Shown piece by piece: positions 1 to 11,582 of a stretch of 64,000 nucleotides of DNA. Both the position numbers and the translations under genes were made by a program. Position 1 is the first letter of the stretch, and each line of letters begins with the position of its first letter. Under the pieces are notes generated by a model. It had not been told where the DNA came from, made no database searches, and worked only from the letters and a program-made list of their open reading frames with translations. This stretch comes from Trichostrongylus colubriformis. Lineage: Eukaryota; Nematoda; Chromadorea; Rhabditida; Trichostrongylidae. The stretch covers positions 44,774,203-44,838,202 of the forward strand of contig OZ022257.1 in the NCBI GenBank assembly GCA_963978905.1. Direction: 5' to 3'.

Positions 1-1461
1 ATAATCCTGGAATGGGAGGAAGTGGACCCATTTCGAGAAATTCTCATGTCTATCATAGACTGGTGACTGGAAGATTCAAATAAGCTGATCTATAAAACAT
101 GACTATCCTCTGTGTCCATTCCGCCTATAGTAGTCTTCAGGGAAATTCAGATAAATTTCTCCAAAATTTTCTTGAATGCGATACCTCCGTCAAAACAGGA
201 TGCGTATTTTATATTTCCAGTAGGGCAGAAGATATAGACGAAAAGGGTTTCATGCGTCTTTGCTGCCTATTCTTTTATAAATGTTCAGTCATTGCCCCAA
301 CGTGAATGCGATGAAATGACAAGTGGCTTTACTGCCACTAGCACGATTCCCGAGTTTATTAGTGCACCAGTGTCGCCCACAACGGTCGATTTTCGTCCGT
401 TCGGGGTTGGTGGGTTGACAGAAGATAGTCAGGGTGAATAAAAGTTCATCACCTTTCGGAGTGGGCCAACGTTAAGCATTGTATAGACAATTCCGACTTT
501 GACTAGAATGTGCGGCACGACCCAAAAGAGTTTGGCTAAGCCGGATCCTACCCCTTTTTCTGAGTAGGGACCACTGATGCTATGACTGACCTTGACTGTC
601 GCAGATTGGTGGCGATATTCTTTACACAGCGTTTTACCAAACGTAGCAAGAAATATCTCAGAAAACATTACACAGCGTTTTTATCTGACCAAACGCTTCA
701 CGATAGCCTTGATGCTGTCGCGTATAGGTGACGGCCCTGTATTTTTGCTTCGGCAATCGGAAATAGCCAGATGTATTCGGAAGTAGTTTCTTAGCTTTCC
801 CATCAGATGTGTTGAAGTATTGATATGCTTGGCAGGAAACTCCGAAAAACGGCTGGTGTATTTTTTGGCTGTAATCCAACTTTAAAATACACTTGAAAGC
901 TGGAGCAAAGTGTAGTGTCGTGACTTAGCACAGCGCTCAAAAAGCACACGCGCCGGTTCAGAACTTTTCCAGAACCAAAATTTGTCCAATGCTCAGCATT
1001 CTTGGGAAACAGGTGAAGAATCTTCTTTCGGAGACGGAAACCGACCCGTTTCTGAACTTTCAGAAGCCCTAGTGTGGTTGAGACACCAAATTATAAATGT
1101 ACTGAATTTTTTCAACGAATTTAAATTTTGTAGCCGAAGCTTTGATGTGGCGTTTGCGCTGAAGGCGCGCTACACATGTAGATTGCTAAGTGCGTATATT
1201 GAGGTGGCAGAAGAAAGCTACAAAAAAAGGCTACAAAATCGAAAGTCATATGTGAACTGGCAACCGTCTCCGAAGAGAAAATGTCTAGCTGTGGCATGCA
1301 AAGCAATTGTGGTCATATTGGCACATAAATTCGCCGTTTGTGCAGACCGACTGTAATCATTATCTCCTTGTAACTCGTCCATCATAAAAGTAGAAATTTT
1401 TATTGCAGTTTTCATTTGTAAAGCTGAAAAGCTGAAGGATTTCCTTGCAATGCACATCATC
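1..1461. other. No gene recognised
   Basis: The short open frames here overlap on both strands and show no domain, signal peptide or phase-consistent exon chain. A weak inverted similarity joins about 1017-1040 to 1258-1285 (both contain cggagacgg in opposite orientation), so a decayed inverted-repeat element is possible. A TTTATT at 1399-1404 reads AATAAA on the minus strand and would serve the gene ending at 1462. Confidence 0.5.
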
Positions 1462-2635
1462 TCATTCTTTCTTCGTTCTATCGGCTTTCTTGGCTTCAGC
1501 CGCACGACGTTGAGAGCGAAGTCGTTTAGCTCGTTGGATGCGTCTAATCGTACGGATACGAGCCTGAGCTCGCGCACGACGAATTCTGGCCTGACGCTTC
1601 TTGTTGGCTGCGCGCTGGTTGCGAACCTTACGTGCCGCACGGGCCTTGCTGGCCTTGCGGGCCTTGCGTGCCTTACGAGCTTTTCGAGCTTGAGTGGATT
1701 TTCGAGCAGAATCGGCCTAAAATAGTAATTGAAAAGGTGGAATTCTTTTCGGACAACTGGAAGAAATGAACCTTGGCAACACTTTTAGGCTTGGAAGCGT
1801 CACGTTTCGGGCGAGCAGCGGCTTTCAGTGCTTTGACCTGCTCTTCGATAACCATTGTTTCTATCTGTAAGTAGAAAATAGGTGAACTCAAATGTGGTGA
1901 ATGAATCTATTCGATTTATCCTTACAAGTTCACGCTCCTCTTTGTCTTCGATGGTTTTCAACTCACTCTTTGCTTGTTCTCGCAGTGATTTGATTTTTTC
2001 GAGGATACCTTTTGATTCCTCAGTCAGCTTCGACTGGAAAAGAGTTTTGATGATCTGTTTGTAAGAAATGGTTTGAAATAAAAACTTGACAATAAAGTGT
2101 ACAATAAGTGACTTTACAATAGTGTAAAAAATTCTTTCCAGTCATGTCTAAACTGCTCTCCGTGCTTATGCTATACATGCTTAGCTATCCTATGATTGTA
2201 AGCGTGTTTTTCGGGATTGCGCCATGCACAAGAACGGACTGAGCCAGTAGTTATGCCGCGGTAGTATTTCTGAAGAAACGGATGGCAAATCAACCGGTTC
2301 TTCCACGATAGCATTACTCAAGCAATTTGTTAGCCAAATGCCAAATTTTCGTGCATGATTTTTTGACCGTCAACTTTTCTGCTAGTATCTCAAACCGATA
2401 GAAATTTTCTTGCGGTAATCGAATGTCTCCTCAAAAAGCTCAGAAAGCGAACAGCGCTGTGAATCAAGCTGACGGGTGTTTAAAGTCGACATTTTGTACG
2501 ACTGCTGCGTTGCGAATTTCGATAAGAATATACAATGAAGGTTGCGTCAGCGAGCCTCACCTGATCGTCAGCTGCAGACGAATAGCTGATTAAGGTAGCG
2601 ATCACAATTGTTGCAAATAGCACAGGGAGTTGCAT
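1462..2635 (-). CDS. Secreted Arg/Lys-rich protein, gene B of a small family
   Basis: Four exons on the minus strand: 2561-2635, 1926-2054, 1772-1864, 1462-1716; all three introns are GT-AG and phase 0, giving about 183 aa. Exon 1 encodes a signal peptide (MQLPVLFATIVIATLISYSS). Exon 2 gives a charged, probably helical segment of 43 aa. Exon 3 carries a Pro-Lys-Arg-Asp site that could be cleaved by a proprotein convertase. Exon 4 is almost entirely basic, with runs of Lys-Ala-Arg triplets followed by Arg/Gln/Ala-rich sequence ending KADRTKKE. TTTTAG lies three bases before the ATG and could take a spliced leader. AATAAA (minus) lies 58 bases after the stop. It diverges from the gene at 3562, whose exon 3 has the same length (93 bp). 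Function unknown: an antimicrobial, matrix or nucleic-acid-binding secreted peptide are all possible. The exon model is well supported; the role is not. Confidence 0.75.
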
Positions 2636-3561
2636 CTAAAAGTGAACACTTGGCCACGAATGGTTATCATGAAGTCAGAGACGATTGAGCTGATTATTTA
2701 TGAGGAAATGAAATAGCTTTTCCGTTTGAACCTTTCCCCAATTCAAATTAGTTAACGTTTGTTGACTGTGTGGATCGTTGTTCGCTGGCCCGCGGGCCAT
2801 TATCTCACCGAATTTTCTAACCGGAAGGATCCCTAATTGAAATTGAAAATTGAATTGAAGGTTATGAAATTATGAGTGACGGTATCTGAAGCACTCCCTA
2901 GTCCATGAATAGAATGGAGTTGTAAGAGCTGTGGAAAAACGAGAGCTATGGGAAAGAAAAGGGCGGTCTTTGTTAGAGGATGGTCGATGATGATTCTCGA
3001 CACTGTATAGGGCCCATCAGGGTATGACGATAACTCATTCTTGACACTTCTTAAGTACACTCAGAAAAACTGTGGTCCATCGTACTGAAAATGCATCGCA
3101 CAAAAGCCGTGTTTAGCGCCCGCCCTTGGAGATCCGCATGCCGAAAACCCGTACCTGCATGTTAGCGATGCGATCACGGACTAACCATATATAAAAGACC
3201 GCTTTTAGCGGCTAATTCCACATCCTCTACCTTGATCGACTTCGATTTTCAAGTTCTTGAAGGGAAGACGGAATCACCTGATACTCACGGCTAAAGGGAT
3301 TTTTAGCTGTGCAGCTATAGAAAAGCCAGAGTGAAGATTCTTTCTCCTTTTTCACTTTTCCTTCCAGTCAGCTTGAGTAGTACCAATTTGTGATTTGTGA
3401 CTTGACAGTCAAAAGTGCCAGCCTCAACAATAGCACAAGTGATGTCTATGTTCCACGGCTTTGTTCTACTTATGTTTAGACTGAATAATTTGTTTTATGC
3501 TCTCCGGCCTCGTACTTCTTGATTTGATCTTCCTTCTGAATTCTAGAATTTTACGTTTCAG
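2636..3561. promoter_or_regulatory. Divergent intergenic region between two secreted basic-protein genes
   Basis: This 926-bp spacer separates two divergently transcribed relatives and probably holds both promoters. A TATA-like TATATAAAAG lies at 3188-3197 on the plus strand, followed at once by a small perfect hairpin (ccgct-ttt-agcgg). The plus-strand gene starts right after a TTTCAG at 3556-3561, a likely spliced-leader acceptor. Shared control is inferred from the arrangement alone. Confidence 0.45.
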
Positions 3562-4776
3562 ATGCGACTTCTCCTACTTAGTTTAGGACTGTTTGTCCTA
3601 TACGTGGCAGCTCAGCAACCCGCTGAAGTCGAGGTAAGAACTGCCTTGACCAGATCTGCTTCGCTACGAGCAACCTCTCGAGAGTAATATTCTAAAATGA
3701 GAATTAATGAATTTTCAAAATTAGAAAATTGGTCCTTCCCCTAAAACCAAACTGGCCTCATCCAGGATTTCAGGCGCCAAAATTTCCTTTTACCGATCGC
3801 CCTGCGACCAAACGACCAGAAATACTTTACCGGGCACCTTGAAATCAATTGCAACTCCCGTTTGAAGGCAGCTACTTTCCACTCTTATCTGCGCCCTACT
3901 CAAGGGGGGGGGGGGTAGAAGTGCGAATCGGGAATTCAAGACCTAAAGTGATTGAAAGTTGCATCAGCTGTTTATCTATCTCTGGCTTTGCACTGCACAT
4001 GCTCTCAAACCGGATTTTTCCTTTCAGTTCGAGAACAACGAGGATGGCGCCATTACTGACTTGCAAGTTGACGATGATAAAGACATGGTAAATATTGGCA
4101 TATTTAGATCAAAGGCAGTAGCTATCAGTCCAAAACTCAGGAAACTCTTGATTGAATAATCTGTGATTTGATTTTTGCAGACAATCGCTGAGGAGGGAGC
4201 CGCTTTGGAGAGAACTAAGCGAGGGGTTGATTTGTTTGGCCTTTTGAAACCGAAAACCAACACCAAGGCTAAGGTATGTCTTTGAAGACAATATGAGTAC
4301 TCTGGAGATGAAGCTCACATTAGATCTCGTTCAGTCCACAAGGAGTTTGAGTTTCTTCACTTCAGGCAAAGGCAGTGAAGGCGAAACGCAACCGTCGCCT
4401 TAGCCGCAAACGCCGCGCTCACCGTCTCCGTCATAGACGCAACCAGAAGCGAGCAGCTCGTCGTCGTGCAGCTGTCCGAAGACGTTTCGCCAAAGGACTT
4501 CGTCGCAGTACCGCTAAACGCCGAAGACATGCACTCAGGGCACACAGAGCTCGTGGACGCAAACTCCGCAAGATTCGCAGAACCCGTAAGCTCCGTAAGC
4601 TCCGCAAGGCTCGCAAAGCCCGCAAAGCTCGTAAGGCTCGTAAGGCTCGTAAGGCTCGCAAGGCTCGCAAAGCTAAGAAGGCCAAGGCTAGTGCCGCCAA
4701 GACTGTGACTGCCGAGAAGACCACCTCTGATGAGACGAAGAAAGAAGCCGCCACTCCAGCTGCTCCATCCGCTTAA
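3562..4776 (+). CDS. Secreted Arg/Lys-rich repeat protein, gene A of a small family
   Basis: Four exons: 3562-3633, 4028-4087, 4181-4273, 4366-4776, joined by phase-0 GT-AG introns, giving about 211 aa. The ATG directly follows TTTCAG, typical of a trans-spliced nematode start. Residues 1-17 are a signal peptide (MRLLLLSLGLFVLYVAA). Exon 2 is acidic (ending VDDDKDM). Exon 3 contains Arg-Thr-Lys-Arg-Gly, a good furin/kexin-type site. Exon 4 encodes about 100 residues of very high Arg/Lys content, including about ten Arg-Lys-Ala or Arg-Lys-Leu triplets, then a less basic tail rich in Thr, Glu, Ala and Pro (ends PAAPSA). AATAAA is at 4798-4803. The acidic segment before the cleavage site could mask the basic part until processing, as acidic pro-pieces of cationic peptides do; that is inference. 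It is not a histone or protamine by sequence, and the signal peptide argues for secretion. Exact function unknown. Confidence 0.8.
4585..4674 (+). repeat. In-frame 9-bp codon repeat (Arg-Lys-Ala/Leu)
   Basis: About ten tandem copies of a 9-bp unit close to cgtaaggct lie in the last exon of the basic-protein gene. The gene at 1462-2635 has a shorter version on the other strand (about 1625-1690). Copies differ mainly at third codon positions (cgt/cgc, aag/aaa), so the protein repeat is better conserved than the DNA. Confidence 0.8.
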
Positions 4777-5519
4777 ATTATTTGCCGTTAACCAATCAAT
4801 AAATATTGTTTGCTCATAATTGTGTGTGTGTGAATACAGTTAGCACTTCTAGCTATGTCTCCTCAGTGATCGACAACAACTGTGCCATTGTAAATATACA
4901 TAAATAACACCATAGATAACACGCTCCAGAGAAACTGAAAACGAATGAGCGTCTCGCGCGACGTAGACCTGCCTATGGATGTGTGAATACGGTTGCGACC
5001 CCACTGTGAACATGCAAATGCTTTAAAGGCAATCTTTCTCGAGCAAAGTGCCGTTCTCAAAGTGCGACTGCGCAGTGACAATTATTTTACGGACTGGACT
5101 GGAACTCGATTTTGGTTCCGTAGGAGAGGGCTCACACCTTGAACGTATGCTCCATTTCAGAGCGTCTGAAAGGGCGTGGCCTACGAACGTGGGTGAATGG
5201 CGAGGGTGAGAGTGCGTGGCAAGAGTGGAAGTGTGTGGTGGAGTGAGAGAGTTCGGTACACTCTCACCCAAGGCCTTAGGCCATGTCAATCGGGCACTCA
5301 AGTCCGTAGGCCACGCCAATCGGGTGCTTCATGTTGGTCAGTACTTCCTGGCGCACCATTCTGAAGGGCGTGATCACCAGCTCCGCCTGGTCAACTAAAA
5401 AGGCTGCCACAATGGTGTTTCAAGAAACCTGCCTATCTCGATCGGGACCAAATAAGAAACCGCCAATAAAATACCTTCATAAACGGAAAATAGTAGACTC
5501 CGACATTTCCTTACGAGGA
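4777..5519. other. Intergenic, no gene seen
   Basis: Contains the AATAAA at 4798-4803, a short GT run near 4821 and, at 5170-5320, imperfectly repeated GC-rich sequence (ggcgaggg, gtgtggtggag, caatcgggcactc / caatcgggtgctt). No open frame shows a recognisable domain. Confidence 0.5.
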
Positions 5520-6807
5520 AGGTCTTCCAACTCATGGCGCGCTTTTTGAAAGCTGTTTTTTGCATGTATGGGGGTACGTACAAGAATCATATAACTGATG
5601 TCCATTTTTGCTGCGCGGCCCTACAAATGCCAAAAACGGGGTTGATGGTTCGATCCCCACCGAGGACAAATTTTTGTAAAATTTAGTTTCAGTTTTTGGG
5701 CTCGTAAACATTCGAATATGAAGATCAAGTGCAGTAAACACATTTAGAACTCTGAACTGCCCTCTATTGCCGGTTTTCACCAACTTTGACAGCCCAACTT
5801 TCTGGCCTTTCAGCGCTCATAGCGCACGAGCGAGCCGTTTTTCCGCGAAACCGATTTGATATTCGTGTTCAGGAGGTCGAACTACCCTTGGGGGAAAGTT
5901 TCCAGCCCAATCGAGGTTTTGACCCAAATTCGAAAATTTGAGCTGGGCATTGGTATACCATCGACTGCACATTCGATGAAGGAGACGACGACATCACTTG
6001 CTAGGAAATTGTCTCTACTTCTCTTGCTTGGTGCTTGATAGCCGAAATTATAGCGATAGGCATCCATGCTGTGCATATTCCATTGATTTTCATCGGTTTT
6101 GTGAGTTACTCACTTCTACAAGTAGAAAGCGCACCATGTACCCATGACCAAACAATGTGTCCCCAACGGTAGTTTGACCCCCTGAACAGAATATAATACT
6201 CATTTTGAGCGAAAGCGCGAATTTCGAGCGCTACGGGCCCTTTCGTGTCCAAAAAGGTCACATCACCAAATTCATTGACATTTCGTAAATAGAGTCATTT
6301 TGGCAAGCTGTCGACGAAAATCGTAGTCATTTGGCATAAACAGAATTTGAAGACGAAAAAGTGAATACAAGAAAAAATGCAAAACTTTGGCAATGCCGTT
6401 ATTCGAACCACTAGCCCAGCACTTCATCCGTTTGGGAGTCCATCGTCGTGTCCAGTAGCCCATCCAGTCGCCACAGCATCCATACATCGGGGAACCATTA
6501 TGAGACTGCTACGCACTTTTAGTACGTGGTGGAAATAAGATTTCATTCTTTTCCGTATTTGACTTTGTTTTGGATGTGATGTAGAAGAACACCATTGGAT
6601 ATGCACATGATCAAAGTTGCAAGGAAAATGCGTTTCTATAAGTGGGTTAAAATCGCTTTTTTGAAAAAAATTTTCTTCACTCCTTTTTTGGCATTTGTAG
6701 GGCCGCGCAGCAAAAATGGAAGTCAGTTATATGTTTTATGTAGATACCCCCATATAATGAAAAAACCGTTCTCCGAAAGCGCGTCATGACCTGAAAGACC
6801 TCCCTTG
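5520..6807. repeat. Transposon-like element with about 125-bp inverted termini
   Basis: The left arm (about 5520-5645) and right arm (about 6672-6807) are imperfect reverse complements. The best shared core includes the palindromic pair ctgcgcggccctacaaat / atttgtagggccgcgcag. The roughly 1-kb interior has no recognisable transposase, so this is probably a non-autonomous DNA element. Ends and target duplication could not be fixed by eye. Confidence 0.6.
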
Positions 6808-7031
6808 TTAGAGGAATTACTCCGTCCGTTGTTGAGTGGTAGTAACAGGTACGACAAATTCAAGCTCTTCGATGGAGCACTACAACTTCCCCTCCCCTTT
6901 CCGCGAATCGTGAGAAAGTCATCATTCGATGCATCACAGTATTGCTTTTCCTCGTCCAAAGCCCTCGCAGGGAGCAATTTGACATGTTATACGGTATGGG
7001 TTTACTGTAGCCTGCAGCTCGCACGACGCCT

Positions 7032-7204
7032 CAGGCCGCGTTCATACTCTCTGCGGCAGGGGGTGGTTACATTCATACCTAGCGAGGCAAAGTGGTACAT
7101 GAGAGGTATAGAGAGGACGCAGTCAACGAGACAATGTGGCACAAGCGAAGAGCAGAGAGACACAGCCACGCCCTGCCGCCGGCACCGCAAAGTATGAGAG
7201 CGGA
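7032..7204. repeat. GC-rich miniature inverted-repeat element
   Basis: About 173 bp. The left end reads ggccgcgttcatactctctg; the right end, reverse-complemented, reads close to gtccgctctcatactttgcg. The interior is rich in GAGACA/CACGCC motifs. It shares ends and interior with elements at 18949-19122, 43413-43594 and 50190-50364. Confidence 0.6.
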
Positions 7205-9029
7205 CTTAACAATACGTCGAGTATGCATTCATTTGGTTTTTTATTACAATCGCACTTTTTTCTCGTTCTTTCGCTTACTCCACCTTCCTTGTGCTGTCAC
7301 TTGCTGAACATCATCATAAATGAAATCAATTTCGCCCTACGTGACATCAAATAACAGCGGCATCGATCCGCCTGAAACTCGCAGTTTGAGGAAAAGCGCG
7401 CTAAAATCGCAATCACTTTTTAGAGGCAGTTTCAACGCTATTTCCGTTGCACTTATGTTTTCGAAGTTCAAATGTTCGTTTACAGAGGACAGTGGTTTCA
7501 GACACACTTGCCGTCCCTGCCCCTCTCGGTGCCATTAAGAGGACGAGCCTAAGCGAAACAAGCTTGTCGCAGAGAATGATAGAAAATTAAAAAATCTGCT
7601 TTGAGGTGTCTTAAGAATACTTCATTTCCTATCCGAGAACTCCAACATACACCGAATACATTCATGACCGAAATCCTAGAATTTGGTTCAAATCAGTAGC
7701 TTCATGTCATGAAGGCTACATTATCATTCATAAGATCGTGTACACCCCATAATGAAAAAGTGAATGTTATACGGGACCACATTGCGACATTTTAATTCAC
7801 TCGATACTAACGTGAGTATGAGCCGTAGTTTTGAAGTTCAGAAAGTATTGATGAACTTGTACGTGAAGAGTACAGATGAGCAAATTATCTTAGCGCCGTT
7901 TACTACGAAAAACTCTATACAGCATTTGAAATAGTTTTGTATACATTCTTGGAATCACTATTTTTGATAGCCTCTCTTGAGGTAGCACGGCCAGGGCAAA
8001 TATGTTCTCTGTGATTGATCATTCGAGCTCAGAAGAAGATGATCCATGGCGAAACTCCTGCTGAAAAAGAGCGTATCGTAAGGTTCATCGCGATCTCGTT
8101 ACGCGCCATTCAAGCTGCCTAGAGACGAGTGGCTGCTGGGTAACATGCACGTCTGACTGACTTAGCCCTCGCCCCTCTGCTTCTACACCCACCGGCTAGT
8201 GAGCAGAGAGAGAGAGAGCGAAAGGGAAGCAGTTACAAGTTTGGTTTTCGGGCTCTCGTTTTTCGGATTTGTGATAGCTTAAATTCGCTCCTTCTTCACT
8301 GTTCCACTTATGAGCACGCCGACTTCCTCATTCCACAATTATTCCAGACAATTTTACAGTCTGCTGAGGTTGCTTTTGATTGCGTCTTCAAAAGGACAGA
8401 GTTGTTGTGGATTGTGAATTATGCCATTGTGATGACGCTTTATAGCCTCATTGTTATATTATAGACTGGAAAATAACAACTGTCTAATCAAATGTAAAGT
8501 AAGTACATCAGAACGCCGTTTTAAGATTGCGAATTTCACTAGCATACACAGCAGTAAATGGGCGAAGGCGGAGAAATACCAGGCATAGGATAACTGCAAC
8601 ACCCGCCCCACATAATTCGCGCGCTGAAATGTAATGTGTGCCGCTACGCATAGAAGACTAGGAGCGCTCGTTTTCATTCTCCGTGTGATGAGCGCAATGC
8701 TGTGTGCTAGCAAAGCAGGTGTATCTGAAAGAGACTTTAGTTTCAGAAGAAATGACAGAAACCATATAAATCAGAAATAGCTAGATCTCAAGGCGCGTAA
8801 TCGAAAACCAAATTCGCTTTTAGCTAGCTTCGAAAGGATTAACTCAGATAAACACAATGAGAAGAAAGTGAAATTCAAAACAAACTATAGAAACCATCGA
8901 AATTGGTAAAAGAGTAAGGCTATAGTTAGAATAAATATAATGTACTTCAAAACATTCCTTTTCCTAACTTCGGAAAGGTTGTCCAAATATGCTTGATATC
9001 ACGACACACATCTCCTTCTTATACTATTA
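7205..9029. other. No gene recognised
   Basis: AT-rich sequence without an open frame I can defend. It contains an (AG)n microsatellite at 8204-8218. Nothing else stands out. Confidence 0.5.
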
Positions 9030-9703
9030 GGTCTGTGCAGAATAAATGGCCAAAACGGAACTTTTTTCAAAACGCCATAACTTCACTCAGACACAACTTT
9101 ATTTGTCGAAATAAAAACCATTCGAATCTACACAACCTTGCCAACGATCTGGTAAAGAAATATGCAATCATGATAAAATTCTGGATTGCGAAAATTAATG
9201 AAGTCAACGATGGCATTTTCAACATGCATCGTTTCGGCGAATTCCTTCTGACGCAAGTTTGCATCGAGAACCGGGAAAAAGTGGTATTCCGTCAGGAATA
9301 GGTCTGGGGAATAAGGGGGGTCAGGGAGCGTCTCGATCACTTTCTGCCGGGTGACTTGCGAACTGTGGGGTTTTGCGTTGTTTTGCGCACCCAGTAAAAA
9401 ATGATGCAGTTAGGCAACGAGCCTCTCCCTCACCCCGCTTATTCCCCAGACCTATCCCTGATGGATTGCCACTTTTTCTGGGCTCTCGATGCAAACCTGC
9501 GGCAGAAAAATTATACACGGTAAAAATGCCACTCGTGACTTTATTGATTCTAGCAATCCAGAATTCGATCATGATGACATATTTTCTTCAACAGATTGTT
9601 GGCGAAATTCTGTAGATTCGAATGGTTTTTATTTCAACAAGTAAACTTGTGTGTGAGTGAAGTTATGGCCAGTTATGTTTTGGCCATTTATTCTGCACAG
9701 ACC
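9030..9703. mobile_element. Palindromic mariner-derived element (two head-to-head 3' ends)
   Basis: Near-identical inverted termini (GGTCTGTGCAG continuing through aataaatggccaaaac) lie at 9030 and 9703, with TA at 9028-9029 on the left and CA on the right. The left arm, read on the minus strand (9340-9128), encodes the C-terminal end of a mariner transposase (PPYSPDL..., ANLRQKEF, DFIN..NPEFYHD). The right arm, read on the plus strand (about 9420-9520), encodes the same segment (AYSPDLSLMDCHFF, ANLRQK). The N-terminal and DNA-binding parts are absent. The structure is a fold-back built from two copies of the transposon 3' end; stops and substitutions show it is not autonomous. Confidence 0.75.
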
Positions 9704-10852
9704 CAATATCAGAGTTTTCCGCAAATCTTTTCTCATCGTCGTTTTCAGCTTCTATCGCCCACCCTTCTTCAAAACGTACCATGCCCTAAAAAGTTCAAAA
9801 TTTCGGGATTCCATGATTGCCTATATAGTTGTTATGAATTTTCCTTCCGTCAAACTCAGACACCACACATGCACAGGTCGGATTTGGCAGTTCGGCGACT
9901 TACTACTACCGTAACCCCCTTGTCACTGGGGAGCGCATTCGAATTGGAGCATGGGTGACGATACTTTTTAAGGTTTTGGGTTCAATCTTTCAAAAACGGT
10001 GCTATATACGGAGTCCGTGCGTGTGTTTATGTTTGTTTTTCATGCACGAAATAAGCTTCTTGTTCAGAGCTTCCCCTCAAGCTAAAGCTTAGGCAAAAAA
10101 GCGCCAAACACAGTGGACTTCTTCCCCAACTGTATTACCGCGCTGAACCGTGTAGTTTAAACGTAGCATTCATTTCCTTTCATTCTACGCGGTAGCATTA
10201 TCAATCAGCATCACGCAAAAGAAGGAGGAAAACCGAAGATTGTCATAAGTGGCTCATAAAAAACACCCTCTCACAAAAATGTACGTTGCCCATGCTTCCT
10301 ACCAATACTGGTATATGGAACCATACAACTGGGTATCTGAATTATTTATGCCATTTCTTTCGCGACTATGTGGCGCAGTTGTATTTGGCGCCAAGGTAGG
10401 ACGTGGTGACCTGCTTATCATCCTTTAGTGAAGCTGAGCCAGTAAGGTCTTGTAAACCTATCGGCACTCTGCACTGAATGTGGATTCATTTCCATCAATA
10501 TCGTGTAAGACAGAATGCACGGAGCGTGTTGATTGCACAATGCGGATTTAGAATGTTGAATCAGAAACCTCGAAGGTCCTGAACGGAAAAATGAGTTTCT
10601 CTGTTACCCATGTATTTATGTTGTATTTGCTTGATAAGTTCAGTGAGGTTGCCTGTTTTCGATAGTTCTTGTTTATTGGGTCCTATCTTGCAGCATCTAG
10701 AACATGTAATTAACTAAAGTTCTTAGTTATCTGATAGCATGGAATATCACACTATTGTAGGAGATTTCATCATGCCAGGGTGAGACTATGAGCTTGTCCA
10801 GAAACATTTCGTTCTGCCTTATCCATTTTACAAACTGCTGTATTGCCATAAT

Positions 10853-11032
10853 CTGCGGGGTCGGCCATCCAAGACGTAAGCTGTTATTCGTTGCGCCCTT
10901 TCCACAACTCGGAGACGCCCTTTTTCGCCGGGATTTCGCCACCGATAGCCTTCTCAGACCTATAGTTTCCATGTGAGTGACTTCTTTCAAAGATTTCCCA
11001 GTAGCCACATCATCGTGATGCTGTCTCTAAAG
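10853..11032 (+). repeat. Duplicated segment, copy 1
   Basis: Resembles 11404-11582 in the same orientation: both start near gg(t)cgcc(c)atccaa, contain ttgcgcc.tttc.acaactcgga.gc, share catagtttccat-tgagt and end near gtctctaaa/ctttctctaaa. On the minus strand both read METxxLRRL..., but the second copy has a stop, so coding is unproven. Confidence 0.6.
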
Positions 11033-11403
11033 CAAGAACCGTAACTTAAAGGCAGCATCAGGAGAAATTAGGACTAAAAATAAAGGAAGTAGTGAATCTG
11101 AAAGTCGCGATGCCTAGTAACATGACAGTGGAGAAAAAACGGATGGAACTGGCCAATAATCCGAGAAACAGGACCCCCTTTTTTCGCTGAGCCTTAACGC
11201 GGACGACCTTTCCGTCAAGAGGCGGATACTCCGAACGAAATTTCCATTTTCATGCTGCCAGGTAAACACAAGTTAACGTTTGGAAATACGGCAGCATCCT
11301 TTTCCTGGAGGAAGCTTCAAGCTTCAAATGCGCTGCAATACCTTCGATCCTGCCGCATATCCTTGGCCGCTCTCATCGTAGCCAATCAGGAATCACGTCG
11401 CTT

Positions 11404-11582
11404 GAAGGCGGGGTCGCCCATCCAAAGGCGTGAGCCCTTATCGGTTGCGCCGTTTCTACAGCTCGGAGGCGCACTTTTTCAGCGGGATTTCGCTAGCCTT
11501 CTTAGGCTCATAGTTTCCATTTGAGTAACTTCTTTCAGGAATTTCTCAATACCACATTACCCCTAATGCTTTCTCTAAATAC
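11404..11582 (+). repeat. Duplicated segment, copy 2
   Basis: Diverged direct copy of 10853-11032. The spacing suggests a local duplication, or two members of a dispersed repeat inserted side by side. Confidence 0.6.

Noticed and set aside
4431..4754. Long open frame on the minus strand across the basic-repeat exon
   Set aside because: It is the complement of the 9-bp repeat array; the plus-strand frame has a signal peptide, splice sites and a poly-A signal, the minus frame none.
5635..5665. tRNA-like T-loop text ggttcgatcccc
   Set aside because: No matching acceptor, D or anticodon stems could be built around it, and it lies inside an inverted-repeat element.
6388..6412. Second tRNA-like T-loop on the minus strand (ggttcgaata)
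   Set aside because: The flanking bases do not pair and no cloverleaf is possible.
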